Counted from the first letter of the stretch, positions 9,119 to 23,754 are shown. The stretch is DNA of 64,000 nt from Congeria kusceri (GCA_027627225.1 JAPFQT010000430.1:58249-122248), one strand, 5' to 3'. A program made the numbers and translations. The notes: generated by a model from the sequence alone, not told the origin.

Positions 9119-11078
9119 CTAAGCATATTTATGATGCTTAAGGTGTGGAAGACTGTCATAATCAGGTTTGGGGTCACTCATGCCCTTGCCGTAGTGTAAT
9201 TCCTCATGCAGTTTGTATCGATAATTCCGCGTCCTGGCACGTAAAGCTCGTGCTTTGTTGGTAGCGGATGTTTGCTTTCGGTTAAGGTCGTTGCGGTCCT
9301 CATATGCTATCTGCTTAATAATCTTTGACCCCTGGGTAAGGTTAGCATTTAGTTCAGTGGTTTTTGCAATTACAGAGTCAGCATAGCCATTGTTTAATTT
9401 GTGAACCTGCCCGTGAATTCGACCTACACAGTTGCGTGAGAAAGTCACAGTTTTAGGATTGACAGCTTGGTACGACCTGTTTACTGCTTCACTTTTTTGG
9501 GTTGTGGTTAAAAGTTTGGTAGCGTCAAGAGCAGCTGGACCTAAAACCATTTCAATGCATTTTTTAAGGACTTGTTGGTCACTGTCAACCATTTTAACCT
9601 TGACATTGTCTGGCATGAAATTCTTAGCTTGCCTATTTGTACCAGCACAGACATAACTGTACTTTGCACAATGAGTACCGCAGTAACCACTGAAGCATAG
9701 AACAATGGTTGCGATTACATCAACCATGACCTTCTTTAGAACCTTGATGTCACCCTGGTGTTTATTGTGGGCAGCTTTAAGCTCAGCCATACCCCTAGCT
9801 TTGACCGAGAGAGCGAACCGACTCCTGATATTAGACTTGGAATGACCCTTGAGCATGCCCTTTGAGAAAGGCGCTTTGTTGAGCTCGCGCTTCAGCGAGT
9901 TGCCTAGGTGCCTCAGATCCTTAAGATGACCCACATTGTGACCGTGAGAGTTACGAACACCTTGGAATGCCCTACTGTCCCCATCACAAGTGAAATTTGC
10001 TATTTTGATGTCCTTAGAGATCTGGTCACCTAACAACCTATTCCATTTGCCTTCATCACCTATTGGTTCCCTCTCTGAAACATTTGCAGAACAATGCCCC
10101 CTATGATTGGGGCACTGAACAGGTTTACCCTTATTCCTAAGCATTGATGCAGTCCTGCATAGTTTATTTGCTACTTGTACCCCTACAATTTGCTTGTTTC
10201 TGGTATTGTTTTCACACATAGTACTTATGGCAATAGTTCCGGCTTGAAAGGGTGTCGCGTCAGAGTTAAAAATTGGATTGTTGTAGCAAGTGTCCCCTTC
10301 AACATTTACCTTAGAGGGATCTTTTTGACCAATTTTGGCATTTTCAGCAACTAAGTTTTCTCTAATCTGGTACATGCTTCTCTCATTTAGGGATTTAAGG
10401 GCAGTATTGACCTTATTTGCTTGTTTTTGCATAGCGAGTGGAGAGGGAGCAATGATATTGGTTGTGTTGAGAATTCTGCGGGAACCTGTGTTCCCAATAG
10501 AAGTACTTGCAACACCTATTTGGAAGCCTACATTGATCTGAGCTGCCTTTCTGCCCCTGGTACTTGATGGAACCTCATTGTAAAGCTTATAATGCTTGCC
10601 TACATATCTGCATCTTGTACATTTTAACCTTTCCTCCCAGCCTCAGCACCACTTTATGGAAGCACTGCCGTCAATTACCAAGTCGCCCCTACATTTATCA
10701 CTTCTTAACCTATGCTTTCTATTTTCAGAGGACATCATAGACTGGAGTAGGGCGGGGACATAGACCTTGTTCGTAAGTAAGTCGGGATGGACTTTTGATG
10801 GAGCAGGAACCCGTAACAGGTCTACATGGCGAATCTTGTTCGCTGTCGGACGCAAGGGCTTAGCTGGGGTTTGAGAGCCGTCTACATCCCGAAAAGTAAG
10901 AACCTTGTCATTGTAAGCTACCCGTGCTTCAAAGGATGACCTTTCTAACCTTACATAGGTTGTGTTGGAATTTGACCTTCTTTCATAATTATGTTTTTTT
11001 CCCCTTCACCGGACTAGTCCCACCTCGTTTAAAACCAACATTGAGCAACTTTTTCTTTTGCTTGGTTATGAACCCCAT
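9119..11078 (-). pseudogene. Mutator-like transposase, type A, unit 3 (extra frameshift)
   Basis: Besides the codon-145 TGA it has a one-base expansion of the T run at 10994-11000 (7 T instead of 6), which shifts the frame near codon 27. The 437-codon DDE part (9119-10432) remains open. The homopolymer change could be a sequencing error. Confidence 0.8.
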
Positions 11079-11796
11079 TTTGACCAGATTGCCACCTTAA
11101 AAAAAGTCAAAGTACTTATTTTGTGCCCAAAATATGCAATTTTGTATTCCCTTAAACCTCTAAATGTGAGCAGGCAATGCAAATTGACCACCTGCTGCAG
11201 TTTAAAGGCACTCATGACATTATATACTAGAATATATAATTGGTGGCCTGTAATTAAAGAGGCTGCGACAAACAAGGTGCTTTAAAGATTTTACACTTTA
11301 TTGGTTTGAAACAAGCAATTACTGGAAGCTGATTGATTTCTACACTTCAAAGTATCTTTGATCTCCCATTTTGACTAATTTGTTAATTGTCTTGGATGAA
11401 ATTGGAATTTTTTTTCTATTAAATTTACATTTTTGGGGTGATTTTTTTAAAAAAATACACAAAAAATACATTATCAAAATGGCTTAGAGTAAAAATATCT
11501 AACAAAGTCATTCTCTCCTCACCCCACATAAGCCCCCCATACATGTTTGTTTGGTTTGTTTGGGTATTTTGTCACAAATATTGCAAATATCAGCTTTAAT
11601 TGTTAGAGGGACATTTAAGCTTCAAGACGCTTGAAATCACCGGCTTCCGACCAAAATCACCTGTGTTTGAAAATATGAAATAAAATGGCCAAATGGACAG
11701 ATATACAAGCCAAACTTAATATATTGGTGCAATATGCATGGGAAGATAATTATATGCAAGAAAAACTAATTTTAATGAGAACAAATTTCTCTTATA

Positions 11797-12267
11797 GGTT
11801 ACAGTATACTAAATATTTCAGGTGTGCAATGCTATACTCTCTAAATAAATCAACACCATTTATTTGAAGACACAATTTTCTGTATAGTCACTTGCCATGA
11901 CTTTATTTTTGAATATTTCTTTGTACGTGTGGTAGGAAAAACATTGTTGTGTACTAAAAATTCACTGTTTCGCTTGAAGGTTGGAGACTACATGACGAGA
12001 CTTTGACAGTTGGCAGTATACCTTCAACTGGAGAGTAGCCGGTAAAAAGATGGCCGTAAAACAGTGAACTTTGATTCGCGTCGAGTTCTTTCTTACATAT
12101 CACATGACCTATCTTTTTTATTGTCTAAATCAATTCGGCTCGGAATGCTCTTTAAGAAAAGGTATGGTTATGAGGGTCTCTACGCGCAAAATGTTGAGTT
12201 TATTTTTTGTTGAATTTATTGCTTTTACATTGAATTTGTTAAGGAAATCTTTTAGTATATTGTGACC
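11797..12267. mobile_element. Nested MITE, unit 4
   Basis: Complete 471-bp copy, TA on both sides. Confidence 0.83.
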
Positions 12268-12314
12268 TAAACTGACTTTGGGTTAAAATAAAATATCGTC
12301 TGCAAGTGCAAAAT

Positions 12315-12856
12315 ATGGATGAGAAAGCAGATTTTTGGTCATTTCTGAGCAAAAGAGTAGAAAATAAGTGCATTAAATGCATCAATTCAGATTGTTTGAT
12401 CTGGAATGGTTGTATTTGAAATAGTTCCTTACCCTATTATGGCCGAATGAGGGCTAAATTGCCTTCGGACATAAAATCAGAGACATACTTGGTTCACCGT
12501 GTAGCGTTAATGTGCTACATGAAGTCAGAATTGAACGCCAGGGACTCCGTGAGCCACTTATGCAACACTAGCTTGTGTGTTAAGCCTGAACATTTAAACA
12601 TAGAGCCCCATTCCACCAACATGGAACGGCGGACATGTTTACAGTTCGGAGAGTGCAGCGGGCATGGAACTGAGCCAGCCTGCATATTTGGTAGAAACAT
12701 GAATACAACAAGCTTTATCACTTCCTTTTATTCATAGAAATACACTTAAAATACATAAATGCATGTTTTTTTTCATTTTATATCTATTTCTATTGGGTAT
12801 TTTTGCCTTTTTCAGGTAGAGGAACGCCTGATGCTGACGCGAGGGCCACTTGTTAG
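12315..12856 (+). pseudogene. His-Cys-box endonuclease, type A, unit 4
   Basis: Exons 12315-12690 and 12816-12856; the only lesion seen is the shared TGA at codon 35. Confidence 0.78.
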
Positions 12857-12910
12857 AGGTCTCTTATGCCAAAACAGGTAATAACAATTTATTATCAGGT
12901 ACACAATCAA

Positions 12911-14869
12911 CTAAGCATATTTATGATGCTTAAGGTGTGGAAGACTGTCATAATCAGGTTTGGGGTCACTCATGCCCTTGCCGTAGTGTAATTCCTCATG
13001 CAGTTTGTATCGATAATTCCGCGTCCTGGCACGTAAAGCTCGTGCTTTGTTGGTAGCGGATGTTTGCTTTCGGTTAAGGTCGTTGCGGTCCTCATATGCT
13101 ATCTGCTTAATAATCTTTGACCCCTGGGTAAGGTTAGCATTTAGTTCAGTGGTTTTTGCAATTACAGAGTCAGCATAGCCATTGTTTAATTTGTGAACCT
13201 GCCCGTGAATTCGACCTACACAGTTGCGTGAGAAAGTCACAGTTTTAGGATTGACAGCTTGGTACGACCTGTTTACTGCTTCACTTTTTTGGGTTGTGGT
13301 TAAAAGTTTGGTAGCGTCAAGAGCAGCTGGACCTAAAACCATTTCAATGCATTTTTTAAGGACTTGTTGGTCACTGTCAACCATTTTAACCTTGACATTG
13401 TCTGGCATGAAATTCTTAGCTTGCCTATTTGTACCAGCACAGACATAACTGTACTTTGCACAATGAGTACCGCAGTAACCACTGAAGCATAGAACAATGG
13501 TTGCGATTACATCAACCATGACCTTCTTTAGAACCTTGATGTCACCCTGGTGTTTATTGTGGGCAGCTTTAAGCTCAGCCATACCCCTAGCTTTGACCGA
13601 GAGAGCGAACCGACTCCTGATATTAGACTTGGAATGACCCTTGAGCATGCCCTTTGAGAAAGGCGCTTTGTTGAGCTCGCGCTTCAGCGAGTTGCCTAGG
13701 TGCCTCAGATCCTTAAGATGACCCACATTGTGACCGTGAGAGTTACGAACACCTTGGAATGCCCTACTGTCCCCATCACAAGTGAAATTTGCTATTTTGA
13801 TGTCCTTAGAGATCTGGTCACCTAACAACCTATTCCATTTGCCTTCATCACCTATTGGTTCCCTCTCTGAAACATTTGCAGAACAATGCCCCCTATGATT
13901 GGGGCACTGAACAGGTTTACCCTTATTCCTAAGCATTGATGCAGTCCTGCATAGTTTATTTGCTACTTGTACCCCTACAATTTGCTTGTTTCTGGTATTG
14001 TTTTCACACATAGTACTTATGGCAATAGTTCCGGCTTGAAAGGGTGTCGCGTCAGAGTTAAAAATTGGATTGTTGTAGCAAGTGTCCCCTTCAACATTTA
14101 CCTTAGAGGGATCTTTTTGACCAATTTTGGCATTTTCAGCAACTAAGTTTTCTCTAATCTGGTACATGCTTCTCTCATTTAGGGATTTAAGGGCAGTATT
14201 GACCTTATTTGCTTGTTTTTGCATAGCGAGTGGAGAGGGAGCAATGATATTGGTTGTGTTGAGAATTCTGCGGGAACCTGTGTTCCCAATAGAAGTACTT
14301 GCAACACCTATTTGGAAGCCTACATTGATCTGAGCTGCCTTTCTGCCCCTGGTACTTGATGGAACCTCATTGTAAAGCTTATAATGCTTGCCTACATATC
14401 TGCATCTTGTACATTTTAACCTTTCCTCCCAGCCTCAGCACCACTTTATGGAAGCACTGCCGTCAATTACCAAGTCGCCCCTACATTTATCACTTCTTAA
14501 CCTATGCTTTCTATTTTCAGAGGACATCATAGACTGGAGTAGGGCGGGGACATAGACCTTGTTCGTAAGTAAGTCGGGATGGACTTTTGATGGAGCAGGA
14601 ACCCGTAACAGGTCTACATGGCGAATCTTGTTCGCTGTCGGACGCAAGGGCTTAGCTGGGGTTTGAGAGCCGTCTACATCCCGAAAAGTAAGAACCTTGT
14701 CATTGTAAGCTACCCGTGCTTCAAAGGATGACCTTTCTAACCTTACATAGGTTGTGTTGGAATTTGACCTTCTTTCATAATTATGTTTTTTCCCCTTCAC
14801 CGGACTAGTCCCACCTCGTTTAAAACCAACATTGAGCAACTTTTTCTTTTGCTTGGTTATGAACCCCAT
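12911..14869 (-). pseudogene. Mutator-like transposase, type A, unit 4
   Basis: The only lesion seen is the shared TGA at codon 145 (14435-14437). Confidence 0.83.
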
Positions 14870-15579
14870 TTTGACCAGATTGCCACCTTAAAAAAAGTCA
14901 AAGTACTTATTTTGTGCCCAAAATATGCAATTTTGTATTCCCTTAAACCTCTAAATGTGAGCAGGCAATGCAAATTGACCACCTGCTGCAGTTTAAAGGC
15001 ACTCATGACATTATATACTAGAATATATAATTGGTGGCCTGTAATTAAAGAGGCTGCGACAAACAAGGTGCTTTAAAGATTTTACACTTTATTGGTTTGA
15101 AACAAGCAATTACTGGAAGCTGATTGATTTCTACACTTCAAAGTATCTTTGATCTCCCATTTTGACTAATTTGTTAATTGTCTTGGATGAAATTGGAATT
15201 TTTTTTCTATTAAATTTACATTTTTGGGGTGATTTTTTTAAAAAAATACACAAAAAATACATTATCAAAATGGCTTAGAGTAAAAATATCTAACAAAGTC
15301 ATTCTCTCCTCACCCCACATAAGCCCCCCATACATGTTTGTTTGGTTTGTTTGGGTATTTTGTCACAAATATTGCAAATATCAGCTTTAATTGTTAGAGG
15401 GACATTTAAGCTTCAAGACGCTTGAAATCACCGGCTTCCGACCAAAATCACCTGTGTTTGAAAATATGAAATAAAATGGCCAAATGGACAGATATACAAG
15501 CCAAACTTAATATATTGGTGCAATATGCATGGGAAGATAATTATATGCAAGAAAAACTAATTTTAATGAGAACAAATTT

Positions 15580-15592
15580 CTCTTAAACTGAC
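15580..15592. other. Vacant MITE site with footprint, unit 5
   Basis: The site reads CTCTTAAACTGAC. The expected site before insertion, with a single TA between the flanks CTCTTA and AACTGAC, would be two bases longer. Both TA copies, or an equivalent two bases beyond the element, have gone, which fits imprecise excision. Confidence 0.75.
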
Positions 15593-15630
15593 TTTGGGTT
15601 AAAATAAAATATCGTCTGCAAGTGCAAAAT

Positions 15631-16172
15631 ATGGATGAGAAAGCAGATTTTTGGTCATTTCTGAGCAAAAGAGTAGAAAATAAGTGCATTAAATGCATCA
15701 ATTCAGATTGTTTGATCTGGAATGGTTGTATTTGAAATAGTTCCTTACCCTATTATGGCCGAATGAGGGCTAAATTGCCTTCGGACATAAAATCAGAGAC
15801 ATACTTGGTTCACCGTGTAGCGTTAATGTGCTACATGAAGTCAGAATTGAACGCCAGGGACTCCGTGAGCCACTTATGCAACACTAGCTTGTGTGTTAAG
15901 CCTGAACATTTAAACATAGAGCCCCATTCCACCAACATGGAACGGCGGACATGTTTACAGTTCGGAGAGTGCAGCGGGCATGGAACTGAGCCAGCCTGCA
16001 TATTTGGTAGAAACATGAATACAACAAGCTTTATCACTTCCTTTTATTCATAGAAATACACTTAAAATACATAAATGCATGTTTTTTTTCATTTTATATC
16101 TATTTCTATTGGGTATTTTTGCCTTTTTCAGGTAGAGGAACGCCTGATGCTGACGCGAGGGCCACTTGTTAG
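15631..16172 (+). pseudogene. His-Cys-box endonuclease, type A, unit 5
   Basis: Exons 15631-16006 and 16132-16172, with the shared TGA at codon 35. With the MITE gone, the 5' flank is directly continuous with the region 46 bp upstream of the ATG, so this unit may have a different promoter context. Confidence 0.78.
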
Positions 16173-16226
16173 AGGTCTCTTATGCCAAAACAGGTAATAA
16201 CAATTTATTATCAGGTACACAATCAA

Positions 16227-18185
16227 CTAAGCATATTTATGATGCTTAAGGTGTGGAAGACTGTCATAATCAGGTTTGGGGTCACTCATGCCCTTGCCGT
16301 AGTGTAATTCCTCATGCAGTTTGTATCGATAATTCCGCGTCCTGGCACGTAAAGCTCGTGCTTTGTTGGTAGCGGATGTTTGCTTTCGGTTAAGGTCGTT
16401 GCGGTCCTCATATGCTATCTGCTTAATAATCTTTGACCCCTGGGTAAGGTTAGCATTTAGTTCAGTGGTTTTTGCAATTACAGAGTCAGCATAGCCATTG
16501 TTTAATTTGTGAACCTGCCCGTGAATTCGACCTACACAGTTGCGTGAGAAAGTCACAGTTTTAGGATTGACAGCTTGGTACGACCTGTTTACTGCTTCAC
16601 TTTTTTGGGTTGTGGTTAAAAGTTTGGTAGCGTCAAGAGCAGCTGGACCTAAAACCATTTCAATGCATTTTTTAAGGACTTGTTGGTCACTGTCAACCAT
16701 TTTAACCTTGACATTGTCTGGCATGAAATTCTTAGCTTGCCTATTTGTACCAGCACAGACATAACTGTACTTTGCACAATGAGTACCGCAGTAACCACTG
16801 AAGCATAGAACAATGGTTGCGATTACATCAACCATGACCTTCTTTAGAACCTTGATGTCACCCTGGTGTTTATTGTGGGCAGCTTTAAGCTCAGCCATAC
16901 CCCTAGCTTTGACCGAGAGAGCGAACCGACTCCTGATATTAGACTTGGAATGACCCTTGAGCATGCCCTTTGAGAAAGGCGCTTTGTTGAGCTCGCGCTT
17001 CAGCGAGTTGCCTAGGTGCCTCAGATCCTTAAGATGACCCACATTGTGACCGTGAGAGTTACGAACACCTTGGAATGCCCTACTGTCCCCATCACAAGTG
17101 AAATTTGCTATTTTGATGTCCTTAGAGATCTGGTCACCTAACAACCTATTCCATTTGCCTTCATCACCTATTGGTTCCCTCTCTGAAACATTTGCAGAAC
17201 AATGCCCCCTATGATTGGGGCACTGAACAGGTTTACCCTTATTCCTAAGCATTGATGCAGTCCTGCATAGTTTATTTGCTACTTGTACCCCTACAATTTG
17301 CTTGTTTCTGGTATTGTTTTCACACATAGTACTTATGGCAATAGTTCCGGCTTGAAAGGGTGTCGCGTCAGAGTTAAAAATTGGATTGTTGTAGCAAGTG
17401 TCCCCTTCAACATTTACCTTAGAGGGATCTTTTTGACCAATTTTGGCATTTTCAGCAACTAAGTTTTCTCTAATCTGGTACATGCTTCTCTCATTTAGGG
17501 ATTTAAGGGCAGTATTGACCTTATTTGCTTGTTTTTGCATAGCGAGTGGAGAGGGAGCAATGATATTGGTTGTGTTGAGAATTCTGCGGGAACCTGTGTT
17601 CCCAATAGAAGTACTTGCAACACCTATTTGGAAGCCTACATTGATCTGAGCTGCCTTTCTGCCCCTGGTACTTGATGGAACCTCATTGTAAAGCTTATAA
17701 TGCTTGCCTACATATCTGCATCTTGTACATTTTAACCTTTCCTCCCAGCCTCAGCACCACTTTATGGAAGCACTGCCGTCAATTACCAAGTCGCCCCTAC
17801 ATTTATCACTTCTTAACCTATGCTTTCTATTTTCAGAGGACATCATAGACTGGAGTAGGGCGGGGACATAGACCTTGTTCGTAAGTAAGTCGGGATGGAC
17901 TTTTGATGGAGCAGGAACCCGTAACAGGTCTACATGGCGAATCTTGTTCGCTGTCGGACGCAAGGGCTTAGCTGGGGTTTGAGAGCCGTCTACATCCCGA
18001 AAAGTAAGAACCTTGTCATTGTAAGCTACCCGTGCTTCAAAGGATGACCTTTCTAACCTTACATAGGTTGTGTTGGAATTTGACCTTCTTTCATAATTAT
18101 GTTTTTTCCCCTTCACCGGACTAGTCCCACCTCGTTTAAAACCAACATTGAGCAACTTTTTCTTTTGCTTGGTTATGAACCCCAT
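16227..18185 (-). pseudogene. Mutator-like transposase, type A, unit 5
   Basis: The shared TGA at codon 145 (17751-17753) is the only lesion seen. Confidence 0.83.
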
Positions 18186-18903
18186 TTTGACCAGATTGCC
18201 ACCTTAAAAAAAGTCAAAGTACTTATTTTGTGCCCAAAATATGCAATTTTGTATTCCCTTAAACCTCTAAATGTGAGCAGGCAATGCAAATTGACCACCT
18301 GCTGCAGTTTAAAGGCACTCATGACATTATATACTAGAATATATAATTGGTGGCCTGTAATTAAAGAGGCTGCGACAAACAAGGTGCTTTAAAGATTTTA
18401 CACTTTATTGGTTTGAAACAAGCAATTACTGGAAGCTGATTGATTTCTACACTTCAAAGTATCTTTGATCTCCCATTTTGACTAATTTGTTAATTGTCTT
18501 GGATGAAATTGGAATTTTTTTTCTATTAAATTTACATTTTTGGGGTGATTTTTTTAAAAAAATACACAAAAAATACATTATCAAAATGGCTTAGAGTAAA
18601 AATATCTAACAAAGTCATTCTCTCCTCACCCCACATAAGCCCCCCATACATGTTTGTTTGGTTTGTTTGGGTATTTTGTCACAAATATTGCAAATATCAG
18701 CTTTAATTGTTAGAGGGACATTTAAGCTTCAAGACGCTTGAAATCACCGGCTTCCGACCAAAATCACCTGTGTTTGAAAATATGAAATAAAATGGCCAAA
18801 TGGACAGATATACAAGCCAAACTTAATATATTGGTGCAATATGCATGGGAAGATAATTATATGCAAGAAAAACTAATTTTAATGAGAACAAATTTCTCTT
18901 ATA

Positions 18904-19374
18904 GGTTACAGTATACTAAATATTTCAGGTGTGCAATGCTATACTCTCTAAATAAATCAACACCATTTATTTGAAGACACAATTTTCTGTATAGTCACTT
19001 GCCATGACTTTATTTTTGAATATTTCTTTGTACGTGTGGTAGGAAAAACATTGTTGTGTACTAAAAATTCACTGTTTCGCTTGAAGGTTGGAGACTACAT
19101 GACGAGACTTTGACAGTTGGCAGTATACCTTCAACTGGAGAGTAGCCGGTAAAAAGATGGCCGTAAAACAGTGAACTTTGATTCGCGTCGAGTTCTTTCT
19201 TACATATCACATGACCTATCTTTTTTATTGTCTAAATCAATTCGGCTCGGAATGCTCTTTAAGAAAAGGTATGGTTATGAGGGTCTCTACGCGCAAAATG
19301 TTGAGTTTATTTTTTGTTGAATTTATTGCTTTTACATTGAATTTGTTAAGGAAATCTTTTAGTATATTGTGACC
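18904..19374. mobile_element. Nested MITE, unit 6
   Basis: Complete 471-bp copy, TA on both sides. Confidence 0.83.
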
Positions 19375-19421
19375 TAAACTGACTTTGGGTTAAAATAAAA
19401 TATCGTCTGCAAGTGCAAAAT

Positions 19422-19963
19422 ATGGATGAGAAAGCAGATTTTTGGTCATTTCTGAGCAAAAGAGTAGAAAATAAGTGCATTAAATGCATCAATTCAGATT
19501 GTTTGATCTGGAATGGTTGTATTTGAAATAGTTCCTTACCCTATTATGGCCGAATGAGGGCTAAATTGCCTTCGGACATAAAATCAGAGACATACTTGGT
19601 TCACCGTGTAGCGTTAATGTGCTACATGAAGTCAGAATTGAACGCCAGGGACTCCGTGAGCCACTTATGCAACACTAGCTTGTGTGTTAAGCCTGAACAT
19701 TTAAACATAGAGCCCCATTCCACCAACATGGAACGGCGGACATGTTTACAGTTCGGAGAGTGCAGCGGGCATGGAACTGAGCCAGCCTGCATATTTGGTA
19801 GAAACATGAATACAACAAGCTTTATCACTTCCTTTTATTCATAGAAATACACTTAAAATACATAAATGCATGTTTTTTTTCATTTTATATCTATTTCTAT
19901 TGGGTATTTTTGCCTTTTTCAGGTAGAGGAACGCCTGATGCTGACGCGAGGGCCACTTGTTAG
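19422..19963 (+). pseudogene. His-Cys-box endonuclease, type A, unit 6
   Basis: Exons 19422-19797 and 19923-19963; shared TGA at codon 35. Confidence 0.78.
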
Positions 19964-20017
19964 AGGTCTCTTATGCCAAAACAGGTAATAACAATTTATT
20001 ATCAGGTACACAATCAA

Positions 20018-21976
20018 CTAAGCATATTTATGATGCTTAAGGTGTGGAAGACTGTCATAATCAGGTTTGGGGTCACTCATGCCCTTGCCGTAGTGTAATT
20101 CCTCATGCAGTTTGTATCGATAATTCCGCGTCCTGGCACGTAAAGCTCGTGCTTTGTTGGTAGCGGATGTTTGCTTTCGGTTAAGGTCGTTGCGGTCCTC
20201 ATATGCTATCTGCTTAATAATCTTTGACCCCTGGGTAAGGTTAGCATTTAGTTCAGTGGTTTTTGCAATTACAGAGTCAGCATAGCCATTGTTTAATTTG
20301 TGAACCTGCCCGTGAATTCGACCTACACAGTTGCGTGAGAAAGTCACAGTTTTAGGATTGACAGCTTGGTACGACCTGTTTACTGCTTCACTTTTTTGGG
20401 TTGTGGTTAAAAGTTTGGTAGCGTCAAGAGCAGCTGGACCTAAAACCATTTCAATGCATTTTTTAAGGACTTGTTGGTCACTGTCAACCATTTTAACCTT
20501 GACATTGTCTGGCATGAAATTCTTAGCTTGCCTATTTGTACCAGCACAGACATAACTGTACTTTGCACAATGAGTACCGCAGTAACCACTGAAGCATAGA
20601 ACAATGGTTGCGATTACATCAACCATGACCTTCTTTAGAACCTTGATGTCACCCTGGTGTTTATTGTGGGCAGCTTTAAGCTCAGCCATACCCCTAGCTT
20701 TGACCGAGAGAGCGAACCGACTCCTGATATTAGACTTGGAATGACCCTTGAGCATGCCCTTTGAGAAAGGCGCTTTGTTGAGCTCGCGCTTCAGCGAGTT
20801 GCCTAGGTGCCTCAGATCCTTAAGATGACCCACATTGTGACCGTGAGAGTTACGAACACCTTGGAATGCCCTACTGTCCCCATCACAAGTGAAATTTGCT
20901 ATTTTGATGTCCTTAGAGATCTGGTCACCTAACAACCTATTCCATTTGCCTTCATCACCTATTGGTTCCCTCTCTGAAACATTTGCAGAACAATGCCCCC
21001 TATGATTGGGGCACTGAACAGGTTTACCCTTATTCCTAAGCATTGATGCAGTCCTGCATAGTTTATTTGCTACTTGTACCCCTACAATTTGCTTGTTTCT
21101 GGTATTGTTTTCACACATAGTACTTATGGCAATAGTTCCGGCTTGAAAGGGTGTCGCGTCAGAGTTAAAAATTGGATTGTTGTAGCAAGTGTCCCCTTCA
21201 ACATTTACCTTAGAGGGATCTTTTTGACCAATTTTGGCATTTTCAGCAACTAAGTTTTCTCTAATCTGGTACATGCTTCTCTCATTTAGGGATTTAAGGG
21301 CAGTATTGACCTTATTTGCTTGTTTTTGCATAGCGAGTGGAGAGGGAGCAATGATATTGGTTGTGTTGAGAATTCTGCGGGAACCTGTGTTCCCAATAGA
21401 AGTACTTGCAACACCTATTTGGAAGCCTACATTGATCTGAGCTGCCTTTCTGCCCCTGGTACTTGATGGAACCTCATTGTAAAGCTTATAATGCTTGCCT
21501 ACATATCTGCATCTTGTACATTTTAACCTTTCCTCCCAGCCTCAGCACCACTTTATGGAAGCACTGCCGTCAATTACCAAGTCGCCCCTACATTTATCAC
21601 TTCTTAACCTATGCTTTCTATTTTCAGAGGACATCATAGACTGGAGTAGGGCGGGGACATAGACCTTGTTCGTAAGTAAGTCGGGATGGACTTTTGATGG
21701 AGCAGGAACCCGTAACAGGTCTACATGGCGAATCTTGTTCGCTGTCGGACGCAAGGGCTTAGCTGGGGTTTGAGAGCCGTCTACATCCCGAAAAGTAAGA
21801 ACCTTGTCATTGTAAGCTACCCGTGCTTCAAAGGATGACCTTTCTAACCTTACATAGGTTGTGTTGGAATTTGACCTTCTTTCATAATTATGTTTTTTCC
21901 CCTTCACCGGACTAGTCCCACCTCGTTTAAAACCAACATTGAGCAACTTTTTCTTTTGCTTGGTTATGAACCCCAT
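20018..21976 (-). pseudogene. Mutator-like transposase, type A, unit 6
   Basis: Shared TGA at codon 145 (21542-21544); DDE part open from 21331 down to 20018. Confidence 0.83.
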
Positions 21977-22694
21977 TTTGACCAGATTGCCACCTTAAAA
22001 AAAGTCAAAGTACTTATTTTGTGCCCAAAATATGCAATTTTGTATTCCCTTAAACCTCTAAATGTGAGCAGGCAATGCAAATTGACCACCTGCTGCAGTT
22101 TAAAGGCACTCATGACATTATATACTAGAATATATAATTGGTGGCCTGTAATTAAAGAGGCTGCGACAAACAAGGTGCTTTAAAGATTTTACACTTTATT
22201 GGTTTGAAACAAGCAATTACTGGAAGCTGATTGATTTCTACACTTCAAAGTATCTTTGATCTCCCATTTTGACTAATTTGTTAATTGTCTTGGATGAAAT
22301 TGGAATTTTTTTTCTATTAAATTTACATTTTTGGGGTGATTTTTTTAAAAAAATACACAAAAAATACATTATCAAAATGGCTTAGAGTAAAAATATCTAA
22401 CAAAGTCATTCTCTCCTCACCCCACATAAGCCCCCCATACATGTTTGTTTGGTTTGTTTGGGTATTTTGTCACAAATATTGCAAATATCAGCTTTAATTG
22501 TTAGAGGGACATTTAAGCTTCAAGACGCTTGAAATCACCGGCTTCCGACCAAAATCACCTGTGTTTGAAAATATGAAATAAAATGGCCAAATGGACAGAT
22601 ATACAAGCCAAACTTAATATATTGGTGCAATATGCATGGGAAGATAATTATATGCAAGAAAAACTAATTTTAATGAGAACAAATTTCTCTTATA

Positions 22695-23165
22695 GGTTAC
22701 AGTATACTAAATATTTCAGGTGTGCAATGCTATACTCTCTAAATAAATCAACACCATTTATTTGAAGACACAATTTTCTGTATAGTCACTTGCCATGACT
22801 TTATTTTTGAATATTTCTTTGTACGTGTGGTAGGAAAAACATTGTTGTGTACTAAAAATTCACTGTTTCGCTTGAAGGTTGGAGACTACATGACGAGACT
22901 TTGACAGTTGGCAGTATACCTTCAACTGGAGAGTAGCCGGTAAAAAGATGGCCGTAAAACAGTGAACTTTGATTCGCGTCGAGTTCTTTCTTACATATCA
23001 CATGACCTATCTTTTTTATTGTCTAAATCAATTCGGCTCGGAATGCTCTTTAAGAAAAGGTATGGTTATGAGGGTCTCTACGCGCAAAATGTTGAGTTTA
23101 TTTTTTGTTGAATTTATTGCTTTTACATTGAATTTGTTAAGGAAATCTTTTAGTATATTGTGACC
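22695..23165. mobile_element. Nested MITE, unit 7
   Basis: Complete 471-bp copy, TA on both sides. Confidence 0.83.
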
Positions 23166-23212
23166 TAAACTGACTTTGGGTTAAAATAAAATATCGTCTG
23201 CAAGTGCAAAAT

Positions 23213-23754
23213 ATGGATGAGAAAGCAGATTTTTGGTCATTTCTGAGCAAAAGAGTAGAAAATAAGTGCATTAAATGCATCAATTCAGATTGTTTGATCT
23301 GGAATGGTTGTATTTGAAATAGTTCCTTACCCTATTATGGCCGAATGAGGGCTAAATTGCCTTCGGACATAAAATCAGAGACATACTTGGTTCACCGTGT
23401 AGCGTTAATGTGCTACATGAAGTCAGAATTGAACGCCAGGGACTCCGTGAGCCACTTATGCAACACTAGCTTGTGTGTTAAGCCTGAACATTTAAACATA
23501 GAGCCCCATTCCACCAACATGGAACGGCGGACATGTTTACAGTTCGGAGAGTGCAGCGGGCATGGAACTGAGCCAGCCTGCATATTTGGTAGAAACATGA
23601 ATACAACAAGCTTTATCACTTCCTTTTATTCATAGAAATACACTTAAAATACATAAATGCATGTTTTTTTTCATTTTATATCTATTTCTATTGGGTATTT
23701 TTGCCTTTTTCAGGTAGAGGAACGCCTGATGCTGACGCGAGGGCCACTTGTTAG
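23213..23754 (+). pseudogene. His-Cys-box endonuclease, type A, unit 7
   Basis: Exons 23213-23588 and 23714-23754; shared TGA at codon 35. Confidence 0.78.

Larger units (their letters stand above)
7583..11374 (+). repeat. Unit 3 (type A, MITE present)
   Basis: 3792 bp. Private changes are A at 7770 in the GTTT-rich tract and one extra T in the T run at 10994-11000. Confidence 0.95.
11375..15165 (+). repeat. Unit 4 (type A, MITE present)
   Basis: Full 3791-bp unit; no private change noticed by eye. Confidence 0.95.
15166..18481 (+). repeat. Unit 5 (type A, MITE absent)
   Basis: 3316 bp, shorter than standard because the nested MITE is missing. Confidence 0.95.
18482..22272 (+). repeat. Unit 6 (type A, MITE present)
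   Basis: Full 3791-bp unit; no private change noticed. Confidence 0.95.
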